Positions 21,925 through 34,400 of a stretch of DNA of 64,000 nucleotides are shown here, piece after piece; within the stretch, counting starts at the first letter, position 1; each line of letters begins with the position of its first letter. This DNA is from Nereocystis luetkeana. Its lineage: Eukaryota > Sar > Phaeophyceae > Laminariales > Laminariaceae. The notes under the pieces were generated by a model. It ran no database searches and was not told the origin of the DNA. It worked only from the letters and a program-made list of their open reading frames with translations. A program made the position numbers and the translations under genes. Where the stretch lies: positions 1,690,501-1,754,500 of the forward strand of contig JARUPZ010000026.1 in assembly GCA_031213475.1 (NCBI GenBank), in the 5' to 3' direction.

Positions 21925-22257
21925 CTAGTTCATGCGTGCAGAGCAATTTTGAACTCGATGACCTGGCTTTGTGCAGTGTGAGCAGATCACTACTGCTACT
22001 CGTACACGCATGCGTAGACGCCCTTTCGCTATGAGCGAAAAACCGTTACGCAGGAGTATTGTTCGAGTATTATTTCCGAGTCTAAATTCGTGCCCCCCGC
22101 TTGGAGCGTGAAAGCCGTTGCTGGAAATGGATGCCCCGTATAGGCGTGAAAGCCCCGTATAGGCAGGAGGTGGTTCTCCCGATACTACGCTGAGTAGCTG
22201 ATTCGTCAAAGACCTGGCTGCGTGTATTACAGCGCGTGTAGGTCTTGAACAATGCAC
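21925..22257 (-). CDS. Gag-like fragment with CCHC zinc knuckle
   Basis: The C-terminus of this 110-codon minus-strand frame carries CSHCTKPGHRVQNC, which fits the retroviral-type zinc knuckle C-x2-C-x4-H-x4-C, followed by a stop after six residues. Upstream the frame is basic and has no recognisable capsid fold by eye. A knuckle close to the gag C-terminus is usual for LTR retrotransposons, where it binds the packaged RNA. A 160-codon frame (22439-22921, minus) lies upstream in another reading frame and may be the N-terminal part separated by a frameshift. Confidence 0.55.
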   Translation of the reverse strand: MHCSRPTRAVIHAARSLTNQLLSVVSGEPPPAYTGLSRLYGASISSNGFHAPSGGHEFRLGNNTRTILLRNGFSLIAKGRLRMRVRVAVVICSHCTKPGHRVQNCSARMN

Positions 22258-22891
22258 TTGAAGAAGTGGCTTTACCGTACTTCGCGCTCGATGGCGTGAA
22301 AACTGGCTTGAAACTAACTTTGCTTGTGATGGCGTTGAAACAGTCTTGTAACGTTCTTCGTACTTTACAGCGTGGAAGCAGTGTGAAAACTAGCTTCGCG
22401 TGTGATGAGCAGAAATAGTTGTGTGACGTGTTCCACGCTTACAGCTCCAAAGCAGCATTAAAAACAAAGTTTTGTGTGTGATGGCACAAAAATGGTCGCG
22501 TGACTTTTTTAGCGCTTACAGCGTGAAAACAATGTTGTACGTACGAATACGAGTTTCGCGCGTGAAAGCGTGAAACCGGATTCCTTACTCGTACGTGCTG
22601 CGCGCGTGAATGCGCACCAGTAGTCCCCTTACCTGCTTCGCGCATGGGAGCGTGAAAGCAGTCCTCCTTGAGGTAACCCTGTAGAGCACACTTGACGAAA
22701 TTCGATGTAGATGTCGCCAGGACGGTGCTGGTCCTGTGGTTGTTGGAGAACAAAAAAATAGCTTTTCCTCCGCACTTGAAAACCGAAAGAACGCTCTTCG
22801 TAGTTCCTGTAGAACTTGACGAACCGATGGAGATGTCGTTCCGTTCCTTGGTGCCGGTCGATGTGTCGACTAGAAGTCGAGGCTCATAACT

Positions 22892-23513
22892 TGAAGGAAG
22901 GCTCATAACCTCGAGGGTCATGACCTGAAGGAATAATGCATGTTGAGGCTCTATCTTCTATGAGAAGAGATGCAGAGGCGGCACCGAAGTGTCTGTGAAG
23001 ATCACTTGTGATGAAGAAAGAAGATGGTTTGAAATTGGCGCTTAATTGGCCATTATAGAAGGAATCTTGATCTCAGAGATCAAGAGGAGAAGAGGAAAGG
23101 AGAAGAAGAGAGGAAAGGAAAGGAAGAAGAGAGGAAATGGAAGAGAGTGAGCAAGGTGGGGCATGCCATCACCTGATCACGAGACAATGCCCATGCTACG
23201 GGCAGGTTTATTCTACAGCAGCCCGTCAAGGTTCCGTGAACCGTTCTTAGCAATGCCCCTGCAACGTTCTATGTAGCGTACTCGTAACGTTCTATGGAAC
23301 GTTACCTGCTACCTATTGTGGTAGACTAGCTACCCCGCGTTACGATCAGTATGATAGAGATAAGTTGAATACAGTGCGTCGGCAAGAAAGAACAAACTCA
23401 AGTTTCGCCGCATATCGTATTTCTTCGCATCTATCATAAGATACTCTTTGTAAGCTCGTGTGAAGTGACTGCACATCACAATAGATATGGATGTCAACGT
23501 CCATATGCTCACA
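22892..23513 (-). repeat. Long terminal repeat (5' LTR in element orientation)
   Basis: Same length and boundaries as the partner LTR. The retroelement transcript would start inside it and run toward lower coordinates. I could not find a convincing primer binding site immediately next to it. Confidence 0.9.
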
Positions 23514-23519
23514 CTTGGC

Positions 23520-25080
23520 AACCTTTGTCTACCGACGGTGCGCCACTTGGTGCAGGGTATCTTGCGCTTTGTTAAGCGAGTTTTCAAACAACGCTAGTAT
23601 AGTTGCTGTTGAGACGACCTGAAATGAGCAGGGTGAAAGACGCTTGATTGTGGTGAAAGGGGGCTAGCGGGCTCGCGAGATGATTTTGGATTCACTCGCA
23701 TTTCCACGTGAATATCAGCCATTAAATTGACACGCATTCCTTCGTGAATATTATATCCTCAATCGACCCGCGCTTCTCAATAGTATTGCATCTTCCTGAA
23801 CCACCCTCAGGGTCTTGAATCTTCCTCAGAGGTTTAGACATTCATCAGGATTGACGTTATCTCAGGATTCCGTATTGAAATTCGACCGCACATGAAGAAT
23901 TTCGAACGTTACATGGGCTCGGCGGTTGGAACTTGACGATCGAAGATAGCGGGTGAGAAAGCGAGGGCGCTACCTCGAGATGCCGAGACTACAACAAAGT
24001 CGATCGATTCAAAATACCGTGCCGTCTTTTACCTCGCTATTCCAGAAATATTGCGATACCCGCGCACAAGGACACTCGGCTCCCAAAGATCCGGCTCTGG
24101 CATTCTCTTCTACTCTGTCGCTCTCTCAGCTGTCATCTGGTTTATGTACGCGAGTGCCTCAACGAATCTCCAGGTGCAACTGTTCGTCAAATTTTGAATA
24201 TTTTGTCAAACACAATCTCCAGTATGCAGCGACGAAAACAGTATCTGCGACGAACGGGGGCCGCCTCCCGCAAAACCTTATACTGTCACAGTTTAGTAAT
24301 ATATATATATATTTTATTTCGCCGAAAGATAACCTCCATCGTCTGACGACTTTGTCCATGCGCTCGTCATCGGCTTTGGGCGAAGATAATAAAGTGTAGA
24401 TGATGCCGTCATTGTTGCTGATGTTGTCGGGGATGTTGTTGATCCTGTTCATGCGTTGCTGCTGTCAAGGTAATCCGTATTTTTTGCGACGGCCTTACAG
24501 TAGTATGACAACTACGTAAGAAAGCCTTGAAAGAGAGATGAAGTTTGGTGCGGCCGCGCTTGGCGGTTTCCCGGCCGCGTCGACGGCGCGCGCGGGAGAA
24601 GGCGCGACAGTATCTTGGGAGCGCGACCGGCCAGGGAGTGGGCGAGAAAGCGAGGTCCAGACGTCGAGCCCAACAGATTCCGATTTGGAAACTCAGACGA
24701 CAGTGTAAATCCCAGATCTCTGGCTCGCCCTCAGGCGCCATGTAGAAGCGCTTCGAGTGATCATGACGATTGTTCATGTCTATATGTATACGTATGTTTG
24801 TCAAATTTTCATACTGTTGACAACTTTTCTCTTTGTACAAAACACTTTTCGGCAGAACAATAAATGATCGGGCACATGAAGCCCGGCCGGACGCATTGGT
24901 CCAGGTCTCGGCGCAATCCGTGCACTCTGGAGCGCGTGTCAGGCGCTCAAAGCGTTTTTCCCGCAGAAGTGGATAAGACGATTTTCCTGGTTTCGATACG
25001 AGAGGCCTTATTTCGTACGTACGTACGTACCTCTGAAATGTCGTCATCGTTTTGGTCCTTCATGTACTCCGTACCTACCG
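23520..25080. other. Stretch without a recognised gene
   Basis: A 212-codon minus-strand frame (24409-25047) overlaps a GC-rich island at about 24545-24750 and is rich in Arg and Gln. A plus-strand frame of 148 codons (23953-24399) also exists. Neither has a recognisable domain. GTAC is tandemly repeated near 25017-25030. Confidence 0.35.
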
Positions 25081-25082
25081 GT

Positions 25083-25870
25083 ACGTTTTTTTTGCGGCTG
25101 AACACATCACACCACACAGACAACAGTCAACCCAATACAGCAGCAGAGCAGACAGCGTGATTAACCCCAGCTGCATACAGCACTGCAACCCTGTCTTTCA
25201 GCAGCAGCAGCATCACAGTGATCAGTCACAGGCACATGTAGCTGGTTTACATACTGCTGTATTATTGCTGTGACTATCTGCTTTTTTATGACCCGAGATC
25301 GATCATCCCGCAACAACACACCTCTCTCTCTGCTTCTTCTACGTATTGCTGTGTGTGATCCCACACTGTGACTGCTCCAGGCGTGCTCGACACAGCAGTG
25401 CCACAACAGCAGCAGGTAGCGTACTATGTGGCAGATCCGCGCTGTACTCTCAGTACTACAGCAAGCAGTGGTATTTGCTGTTGTTGTCCTCAGCATGTTG
25501 GCCTATGCACGTACCTGCTGCATGCAGTGTGTGACCGGCATTTTTTACTCCTTACCGATCATCCCCGGATCGCAGCAAATCATTCCTACAAGGCATCGCG
25601 CACTGCAGCATTCGTACAAAAATGCTCTAAGTTACGGACTGCTGTGTGCCCTACACTGCTGGCACATCCTGGAGCCAGCGAAGAGAGCACCAGTACACGT
25701 TCCTGTGTCGCCGTACGCGTATCCTATGCTGTCGTATCATTTGACATGGCATTTTAAGCAGTACTGTTGTTGTGCTGTACATACATGTTGTTATATCCTG
25801 CGACATGTTTTAGATTGCGTGAAAACACACGTGTCAGTGTGTGAGTACTGCTGTATGCAGGCTATATATG
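25083..25870. repeat. CAG/CTG-rich low-complexity region
   Basis: Dense CAGCAG, CTGCTG and CAGTACTG motifs occur without a fixed period. Plus-strand frames of up to 150 codons exist because of the composition, not because of a recognisable protein. Confidence 0.5.
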
Positions 25871-26600
25871 ATCGATGACAAACTGCACTTGATTATTCCA
25901 TTTGTTTCGTAACTTCTGTACCGAGGTTCAACTCGGACGATCCTTGCTATTTTATTTCTTCAAATTTCCACCAGTACATTCTTATACTATAGTACTCATT
26001 CGTAGTATCATACGACAAATAAACCGATTTGATGCACATCAAGACTACCACAACCAACATCCCTCCCATGAGTTCCACCGGAAAAACATCCACTCCCCCC
26101 GGAAAAGCATCTACCAAAAAAACGCTGTCCACACCCACCTTGCTTTTCTGACGTGCTCTTTACGCGTATGATACACTTAGTCGACAAGTTCTGTGTTTTC
26201 ACGCTATGCCTGTGAGTTTGGGCGCGCATACGCTTGGCGTGCGCTCATCCACCCAAACCTTTCGCAGCAGTTTAGTTAGTTGCTCCGAACTTGGGACTAA
26301 ATCAAAGTATGTTCGAGAGAAATACTGTAGGTGCTACTTCGTCTACTCGCAGTATTCCGGGATCTCACTGCAGCAGCAGCAGATAGATACTGCGAGTACT
26401 CGCACAGTATTACTGTGTAGTATTTCGAGGTTCTGCACTGCTACTATATACTGAGGATACAACTCTGCGGATACTTTTGGGCTAGCACTAATTCGGGATT
26501 CGATTCGAGGTTCTGCACGTCAGATATTTTCTGTACTCCAAGTATTTCGTGTTTCAATACTACTACCGCGGGTACATATTCTTGCCTGTATTCTCGAGCT

Positions 26601-26769
26601 TCCGTACTGCCCATACTCTCAGTATACTCTCAGTAGTTGCGGCTTCTCAGTACTCACTATATATTGTCCTCCGTACTGCTCATACTCTCAGTATATACTC
26701 CCAGTAGTTGGGCTTTCTCAGTGCTCACCCTATATTGGCCTCCGGTACTTCAATACTCTCAGTACCCGG
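26601..26769 (+). repeat. Tandem repeat, period about 70 bp, 2.4 copies
   Basis: Units start at 26601, 26670 and 26741 with TCCGTACTGCYCATACTCTC or a close variant and contain CTCAGTATA and CAGTAGTTG. The third unit is partial. Confidence 0.8.
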
Positions 26770-27990
26770 ACTACGAGTGTTTTTCGAGCATCTTCTACTC
26801 CGTGTCCGTGAAGATTTGTTTTGATCCAGAGCGCCAAAAACTTTTTTTTTTAGGGAGGAATGGACGTATTTTGTATGTGTGTGCTGGATTTTACTCAGCC
26901 GGTCACAAGGTAATATAACGCAACCTCGACCTCATGCAACTTTTTGTAAATATATTTTTAGCCGCAAGCAACGAAATGATCGCCGCGAGTCATCTGTTCT
27001 TAGATCAATATCCACTTACCGGTATAATACCCTCTTTCGTTTCATTGTATATAGTAGTAAATTAATATGATCGCTCACTATTTCTACTAACGTCACTATC
27101 TAGTCTGTCCTTAGTAAAAAGCGTGTGTGTTCTTCGCATGATAGGTGGATGCAGTTAGTTCTCAACTGGTGTGCAGGTATTTCATACGAGCATTAGTTCG
27201 CTCTTGCGCCACTCCCCTATGCACTTCCCGGAGGGGAACCTTGTATTTATGTATTTTTAGCGTTTCGTACTTGCCCCCATGGGGGGATATATACACGTAC
27301 TTGAGGTTCTATATTATACAAGTACTCCACCGTAACTGTCATGCGTCCCCAAGTCAATCCGCGCTGTGTTTTCGCTGACAACCTGCAACACTCATGGTGA
27401 TGTATGTATGTGACGCCGTGATACTACCGCCACCGTCCAGCCTAAATGTCTACAGTACAAGGGCTCGGCATGGGTGCCTGCCAGCACCCATGCTCCGGAT
27501 AGGGAAATACATTTCAGTACCAGGTCGTGATTACTTTGAAGCAAGTTGACATAAATGCACCATTCAATCTTGTTACAAATTGGATCAGGTCAACGCCAAG
27601 TGGTGCAGGTAATAGGTGACGCCGAGTATCAGTTCTCAGTTTTTGCATCTGTGTCACTCCTATTTTAGTTTTTTTCTGGCAGTTTTTGAGACATTGTAAT
27701 TGCTGGTTTTTCCAGCCATCCACTCTGAAGCCCAAACACCCGAACAGTCTATCAGTTTGGGCCAGGAAATCGTCGATATACTATGTTTCAGTTGCTGCTG
27801 GAGGGGGCAGAATCCAGCTCAGTTCTGAGAGGTTCCTCATTCTTCTCAGAACTGACATTACGTTGAATTTGTTTACGATAGTATTGCTGCCCTTTATCTG
27901 CCCAGTTGCCAAGTACCCAATACCCACGCCGATATCACACCTATTTACGGCGAGGTGTACCTACTTTCAATGGCGCTTGTACAGAAGAGA

Positions 27991-28160
27991 TGGCCTCTCC
28001 GGAACAAGAAAGCGATAGCAGTAGCGGCACACCAGCAAAAATAGCCGCTACAGCAGCAGCAGCAGGAGTAGTAGCAGCATCGCTGTTGCTGCGGTCGGTT
28101 TCTGCAGCTGCTGCTGTGCAGACTCAACCGCATCACCAGAAACAGAACAACAGCAGCAGT
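27991..28160 (+). CDS. Candidate first exon, Ala/Ser-rich protein
   Basis: An ATG in context GAAGAGATGGCC opens a frame starting MASPEQESDSSSGTP, followed by a hydrophobic Ala/Val/Leu segment (about residues 18-45) and a Gln/Asn/Ser stretch. A GTACGT donor-like site follows the AACAGCAGCAGTG stretch near 28163, and beyond it the frame becomes less protein-like before a stop at 28319. The Ala/Gln runs come from CAG repeats, so this could equally be low-complexity intergenic sequence. Confidence 0.25.
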
Positions 28161-28199
28161 GGTACGTACGGCATTGCAACAGACAACAACTTGCGGTAT

Positions 28200-31140
28200 A
28201 CGCCCAAATTACAGCGAGAACAGGAGGTGTACTGTACGCGAATTATCGACCTCAATCTTGAGAGCGGGAAGCAATCGAGATACTGCGGGAACGAGCAGTA
28301 TCGAGTACATGATACCTGATACCTGATATGGATCGGCAATATAGAACAGCCGCAAACTACTGCCGACATGGGCAGTATTCTCAGCGTGAATCCCGAAATA
28401 TTCGGGTTTGATATACGTGTAGCATACGCAGCAGTATCTACAGCAGCACAAAAACCCCGACATACTGTTAGTACTTGCAGTCGGAGCGAGTAGCAGTCGG
28501 AGCAAGCAGTCTCATACCCTTAATTACCTCCAGTAGTGCTCGCGTTTTTCACCAGAAAATGATACCGTGGAACATCATATCTCGTACGTCGTACGAAGGA
28601 TTTCATATTTTATGCGGGTGCGTCTCTTCCATTTATTTAGTAAACACGTCGCATCTGGATATATATTTTTTTCAAAATGAAAAACGTCTGCTGTAAGTAC
28701 GACCGATTGATTGAGTAGTTTAACTCAACTCTAGACGCTCCGTGATATTCATATGTCAGACACGCTCATTGGGCGGGCTTGTTATGGAGATTTGATTTTG
28801 CTTGTTCGTAATTGAAGTAGAACGCCTCTGAACGACTGTACTGATGCCGCTGTAGGAGGGGTCGTATCCCTACAAGCTTCCAAAGATCAGGCCTTGCAGC
28901 AGTAAGCAGTCCGAAAATGTACGAACTCGTATGAAATCCTCCGATGCAATTTGTCGAGTTCTGTTTCCGAACTCACAACACTCGGCCGACTTTCCAGCAA
29001 CCTTTATTCACTTCGACCGACGCAAAAAAGCTTTGTGCGTACATGTTAGAAGTAGAACGCCTCTGAAGTACTGTACTGCTGCTGCCGTAGTTGTTTGTAC
29101 TCGTATTCCACTGCGCCTCCAGAGATCAGGCCTTACAGCAGCAGTAGACAGTCCGATCATATACAGACACCTGTATGGTACCCTCTGATGTGATTGGTTA
29201 TTTTTTATTATCGAACTCACAACACTCGGCCGAATTCATACTTCCCAACAACCTTCATTCCACTAAACCGGCGAAAACAGACGACATCCCCAATTCTAAA
29301 ACACCAAATAGATCACCGTGATATGCAACGATCTGGTACCAAGGACGGCGTGATACCCCGAGGGAGCACATGTAGTCGCCCCGCGAAGAGAGAGGGGCAA
29401 GGGAAGGCAGCTACCGAGTAAGGCAAAACCGAGGGGGTCGATCAGGCCGATGGCGGCCGGCGAAGCACGGGAGTGGGGAGATCGAACCTCGGCGAGAAAC
29501 TAAGCTAAGATTGAGTCTGTCACAATAGGCTCTTCGCCGAGCAACACCAGCGAAATAAATATTCAGGACCAAATAATATAGAACCTTCGTGTCTGCCCGC
29601 CCCAGCAAAGATCCTTCGAGTTCGGGGTCGCCGCGCTTGTTGGTGGCGCGAGACTCACAGACGCGCGCACAGGAGAGCATCCGTGGGAGCCCGGTGAGCG
29701 CTACACTCGAGGAAAGCGGTGGAAAAAGCAAGCACGAAGAAGGCAGGAAACGAAGGCGTCTGGAATAACAGCCTAAAGTCATGACGGAATCGGAAGCGAA
29801 TGCTTCGCTCTTAGGCGCCGCTGTAAATTGTATATACATACAAGGCGCTCCCCTCCGTGGGCGGCCTACGCCGCCGGCGACGCTCGCCCAAGCAGGAAAA
29901 GTACATCAAATTACGCGAAGTGGACAGGAGGTCGATGATTGCATATATATTTTTATGATTGTTGTGGTTGCAAATTGGCGACCATAAATTCCAAGGGTCA
30001 CATTCGTATTTACGTACGTACATACCCCAGGTAGGATACTGATTTTCTTCGTTTGATATGCTGTATGTTCCTCTGGTATACGAACGAGAAAACGCTGCAT
30101 GGCGCAGCAGCAGCACCGCAAGAACAATGAAAATGAATCCGAAAAATTCGGAACGAGAAGAAAATGCCCGTCCCCCCTCATGTAACAATTGTCTGCCCCT
30201 GGAACACCGTCCACTGGTCGAAAAAAAAACAAATTGAGCAGCAGAGTTTCTCTCTCAGCCTTCTACGCCGCCCGCCCCTCTCGCGACCACTTCGCCGTCG
30301 ATTCGGTCGGGGTAAAGCTTTCCTCCCTCTCTGTCACAGTGATCCCCGTCGCACGCCCCGCGTGAAGCCCGGTGCTCGCCGTTACCCTCGTTCGCCAGCT
30401 CAAAGATGTCGATGGTCAGGCGGCGTACGTCTCTTGCGTATAGTTCAGCATGGTCTGAAAAATAAGCACGGTTTGAATGTTAGCTTGCAATCCCGAACGA
30501 CCCTTGTGTACTCGTACATACTCGGTCTATTAGTTCAGATGGAGGCAAAACAGAGCCCATTCATGCTTCATTTTGTGCCTCAAGGCACACACAACGCCTA
30601 GCAACGAAAACCGCGACCGTGCTCTCTGCACCCCCCCCCTCTACCTGCCAGCATCCGCCGACACCCGAGACGGCGCCGGGTTCGCCCGCGTCGGCGTTCT
30701 CCGACTACACACACGCACACGAAACGGCAGAGGAAAAAAGTAAAAAACAACTGGAAGTGCACAAGAAATTCCAACCAGTCGGTGAAAAAAAGCGAAAGAG
30801 AGCCTCCCAACCGCTTAACAAACAAAATTGACTTTTTGTCTTTTTCCGAGATTTTTTTCTGTTGTTCCGGGAAAATACGTGTGGAACGAAAAGCAAGCAC
30901 CCAAAGAAAGCGAAGAACGCGAAAGAAGTACAAATCGTAGAGGCGACATAATCGTCGGAGACTCGCTGAGCGTGAGGCAGGTGCTTATAATCAGGCGGTT
31001 TCAGGAAAGGATCAACGTAAGTATGTGTATCTACGTATTTTTCAATATATGCGGTACGCTCGGGAAAGTCATGGGAGCGGATATCGTTTGCGCTGCTCCA
31101 CTGTATAGTGCAGAGACCTGTCAAAGAGAAAAGTACGAAA
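28200..31140. other. Region upstream of the EsV-1-7 repeat gene
   Basis: There is no recognised domain. A strong donor-like GTAAGT lies at 31017-31022 after an open stretch reading DIIVGDSLSVRQVLIIRRF, so a 5' exon of the downstream gene or of another gene ending here is possible. I could not make its phase fit the 31403 ATG frame. Two related GC-richer stretches occur at about 29330-29520 and 29590-29830. Confidence 0.35.
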
Positions 31141-31143
31141 GCC

Positions 31144-31388
31144 CTTGAAGTAATCGGTAGCAGTTGTTCGTTCCTTAAACGGCAGCTAAGCACAGCAATT
31201 TCGTAACCATAGTTCTTGTCGTGTTCAACCCCCCCGCTGACGTGCCACAGGTACATCGCTGCCACTTAAGGTAGTCGGTAGCAGTTGTTCTGTCCAGAAA
31301 CGGCAGCTAAGCACAGCAATTTCGTAAGCGTACTTCTTGTCGTGTTCACCCCCCCCTCGCTGACGTGCCACAGGTACATCGCTGCCAC
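31144..31388 (+). repeat. Tandem duplication of about 121 bp just upstream of the EsV-1-7 repeat gene
   Basis: Copy 1 is 31144-31264 and copy 2 is 31265-31388. Both contain GGTAGCAGTTGTTC, GCAGCTAAGCACAGCAATTTC, a C tract and CTGACGTGCCACAGGTAC. The last copy ends 15 bp before the ATG. Each copy ends with a possible acceptor (CCACAG), so the duplication lies in the 5' UTR, proximal promoter or a 5' intron. Confidence 0.85.
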
Positions 31389-31402
31389 AAGCCCCCGCCA
31401 AA

Positions 31403-34400
31403 ATGAGACGCTGCTCATATGGCTCATGCGCGAAGAAGCCGTCCTTCAACGTCAGAGGCAACAAGAAGGCAGCATACTGCAAGCAACATGCTGAGGACGG
31501 CATGGTGAACGTTGTTCACCAGCGCTGCTCGCATGGCTCTTGCACGAAAGTTCCAACCTTCAATGTGGAGGGCAGCAAGAGGGCGGAGTTCTGCAAGCAA
31601 CATGCTGAGGACGGCATGGTGAACGTCGTTACAAGGCGTTGTGGATTCGAATATTGCATGAAAGTTCCAAACATTAATGCTGAGGGAAGCAAGCGGGCGG
31701 AGTGCTGCAAACAACACGCTGTTGACGGAGTGGTAAACGTCGTTCCCAGGCGTTGCGCTCATGACTCCTGTGCGAGAATACCGACCCTGAACTTTGAAGG
31801 CAGCAATACCGTAGCGTATTGCACGCAACATGCTGAGGACGACATGGTTAACGTTGTTCAAAAGCTTTGCTCGCATGAGTCCTGCACGAGGATGCCAATG
31901 TTTAATTGGAAGGGCAGCAAGGAGTTGAACAAATGCAAGCAACATGCCGAGGACGGTATGATTGACGTGCGAAACAGGCATTGCTCACATGACTCCTGCA
32001 CGAAGAGACCGACCTTCAATACTGAGGGCAGTGAGACAGCGGAGTACTGCAAGCAACATGCTCGAGAGAACATGGTAAACGTCACCGACATACATTACGT
32101 GCATCACTCTTGCACGAGGCGACCGGTCTTTACCATCGACGGCGGCGCAAAAGCGGAGTATTGCAAGCAGCACGCTATGGACGGTATGGTCGATGTCGTC
32201 AGCAGACGTTGCTCACATGGTTTCTGCACGAAGCAGCCAAGCTTCAATTTCAGGGGCAAGACAGCGTCACACTGCAAGCAACACGCTATGAACGGCATGG
32301 TCGATGTCGCCAGCAGGCGTTGCTCACATGTTTTCTGCACGAAGCAGCCAAGCTTCAATTTCCCGGGCAAGACAGCGTCATACTGCAAGCAACACGCTGA
32401 GGACGGCATGGTGCACGTCCACAGCAAACGCTGCTTGCATGACGCCTGCACGAAGACACCGAGCTTCAATGTCGAAGGTACCAAGACTCCAGCGTACTGC
32501 AAACAACATGCCGAGATTGGCATGGTGAACGTCCTCAGCAAGCGTTGTTCTTATGACTCATGCACGACGGTTGCGAAGTTTAATATAGAGGGCTGCAAGG
32601 GGGGGGCATACTGCAAGCAACACGCTACGCACGGAATGGTGAATGTCAGCAGGCGTTGCTCACATGATTCTTGCACGAAGCAACCGAGATGCAATGTCCA
32701 GGGGAAACGTACACCGGTGTACTGTAAGGAACACGCCCAGGACGGCATGGTGGACGTCCGCAGCAAGCGTTGCTTGCACGACGCCTGCACAAAGATACCG
32801 AGCTTCAATGTCGAGGGTATCAAGACCCCAGCGTACTGCAAGCAACATGCCGGGGATGGCATGGTGAACGTCGTCAGCAAGCGTTGTTCTTTTAACTCCT
32901 GCACGACGATTGCGATGTTCAATACAGAGGGCTGCAAGCGGGGGGCGTACTGCAAGCAACACGCTGCGAACGGAATGGTGAATGTCAGTAGGCGTTGCTC
33001 AGATGATTCTTGCACGAAGCAACCGACACACAATGCCCAGGGCAAACGCACACCGATGTACTGCAGGCAACATGCCAAGGATGGCATGTCGAACGTTGTT
33101 AGCCATCGTTGTTCTCACGGCTCCTGCACGAAGAGACCGACCTTTAATACCGAGGGCAGTGAGACGGCGGATTACTGCAAGCAACATGCTCGAGAAAACA
33201 TGGTAAACGTCACCGACACGCATTGCGCACATCACTCCTGCACTAGGCGACCGGTCTTAAACATCGACGGCGGCGGGAAAGCGGAGTATTGCAAGCAACA
33301 CGCTATGGACGGAATGGTCGATGCCTCCAGCAGGCGTTGCTCACATGGTTTGTGCACGAAGCAGCCAAGCTTCAATTTCCCGGGCAAGACAGCGTCACAC
33401 TGCAAGCAACACGCTGAGGACGGCATGGTGCACGTCCGCAGCAAACGCTGTTTGCATGACGCCTGTACGAAGACACCGAGCTTCAATGTCGAGGGTAGCA
33501 AAACCCCAGTGTACTGCAAGCAACATGCCGAGATTGGCATGATTAACGTCCTCAGCAAGCGTTGTTCTTATGACTCCTGCAAGACGATTGCGAAGTTTAA
33601 TACGGAGGGCTGCAAGGGGGGGGCATACTGCAAGCAACACGCTACGCACGGAATGGTGAATGTCAGCAGGCGTTGCTCCCATGGTTCTTGCATGAAGCCA
33701 CCGAGATGCAATGTCCAAGGCAAGCGTACACCGGTGTACTGTAAGGAACACGCCCAGGACGGCATGGTGGACGTCCGCAGCAAGCGTTGCTTGCACGACG
33801 CCTGCACGAAGATACCGAGTTTCAATGTCGAAGATAGCAAGACCCCAGCGTACTGCAAGCAACATGCCGGGGATGGCATGGTGAACGTCGTCAGCAAGCG
33901 TTGTTCTTTTAACGCCTGCACGACGATTGCCATGTTCAATACTGAGGGCTGCAAGCGGGGGGCGTACTGCAAGGAACACGCTGCGAACGGAATGGTGAAT
34001 GTCAGTAGGCGTTGCTCAGATGATTCTTGCACGAGGCAACCGACACACAATGCCCAGGGTAAACGTACACCGGTGTACTGCAAGCAACACGCTGAGGAGG
34101 GCATGGTACATGTCGTTCGCATGCATTCATCGCAAGACGCCCGCACGAATATTGTCCTTTCCGGTGTTGTGGACTGCGAGACAGCGGAGCACTGCAAGCA
34201 ACACGCCACCAATGGCACAGTGAATATCTTTAAACGACGACGCACCCATGAATCCAGCGCTCAGAAGCAGGAATTCGACGTCGAGGGCCGGCAGACGGTA
34301 GATGGAGTCAGCAGGCATTGCTGTCGTAAGTCCTGCATCAGCCGATCAGACTGGGGCTTAATGATTGATCGTGATGCCACTGTTTGCGGCTACCACACGG

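Larger units (their letters stand above)
19958..23513 (-). mobile_element. Non-autonomous LTR retrotransposon with intact LTRs and target duplication
   Basis: Two direct repeats of exactly 622 bp (19958-20579 and 22892-23513) each begin TGAAGG and end in ACA. The whole is flanked by a 5-bp duplication CTTGG (19953-19957 and 23514-23518). The LTRs differ at only about ten positions by my reading, so insertion is recent. Minus-strand orientation is supported by a gag-type zinc knuckle on that strand and a purine run GGGGGCG just upstream of the minus-strand 3' LTR (19958-20579). The internal region is only about 2.3 kb and shows no protease, reverse transcriptase or integrase, so the element probably depends on enzymes from another element. 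Confidence 0.88.

Noticed and set aside
24409-25047. 212-codon minus-strand gene
   Set aside because: No recognisable domain; Arg-rich GC island and Gln-rich CAG end suggest a composition-driven frame. Kept only as a note.
33568-34245. 225-codon minus-strand frame and other long minus or shifted frames across 31.4-34.3 kb
   Set aside because: They are antisense or frame-shifted shadows of the EsV-1-7 repeats; their own Cys periodicity mirrors the sense repeat.
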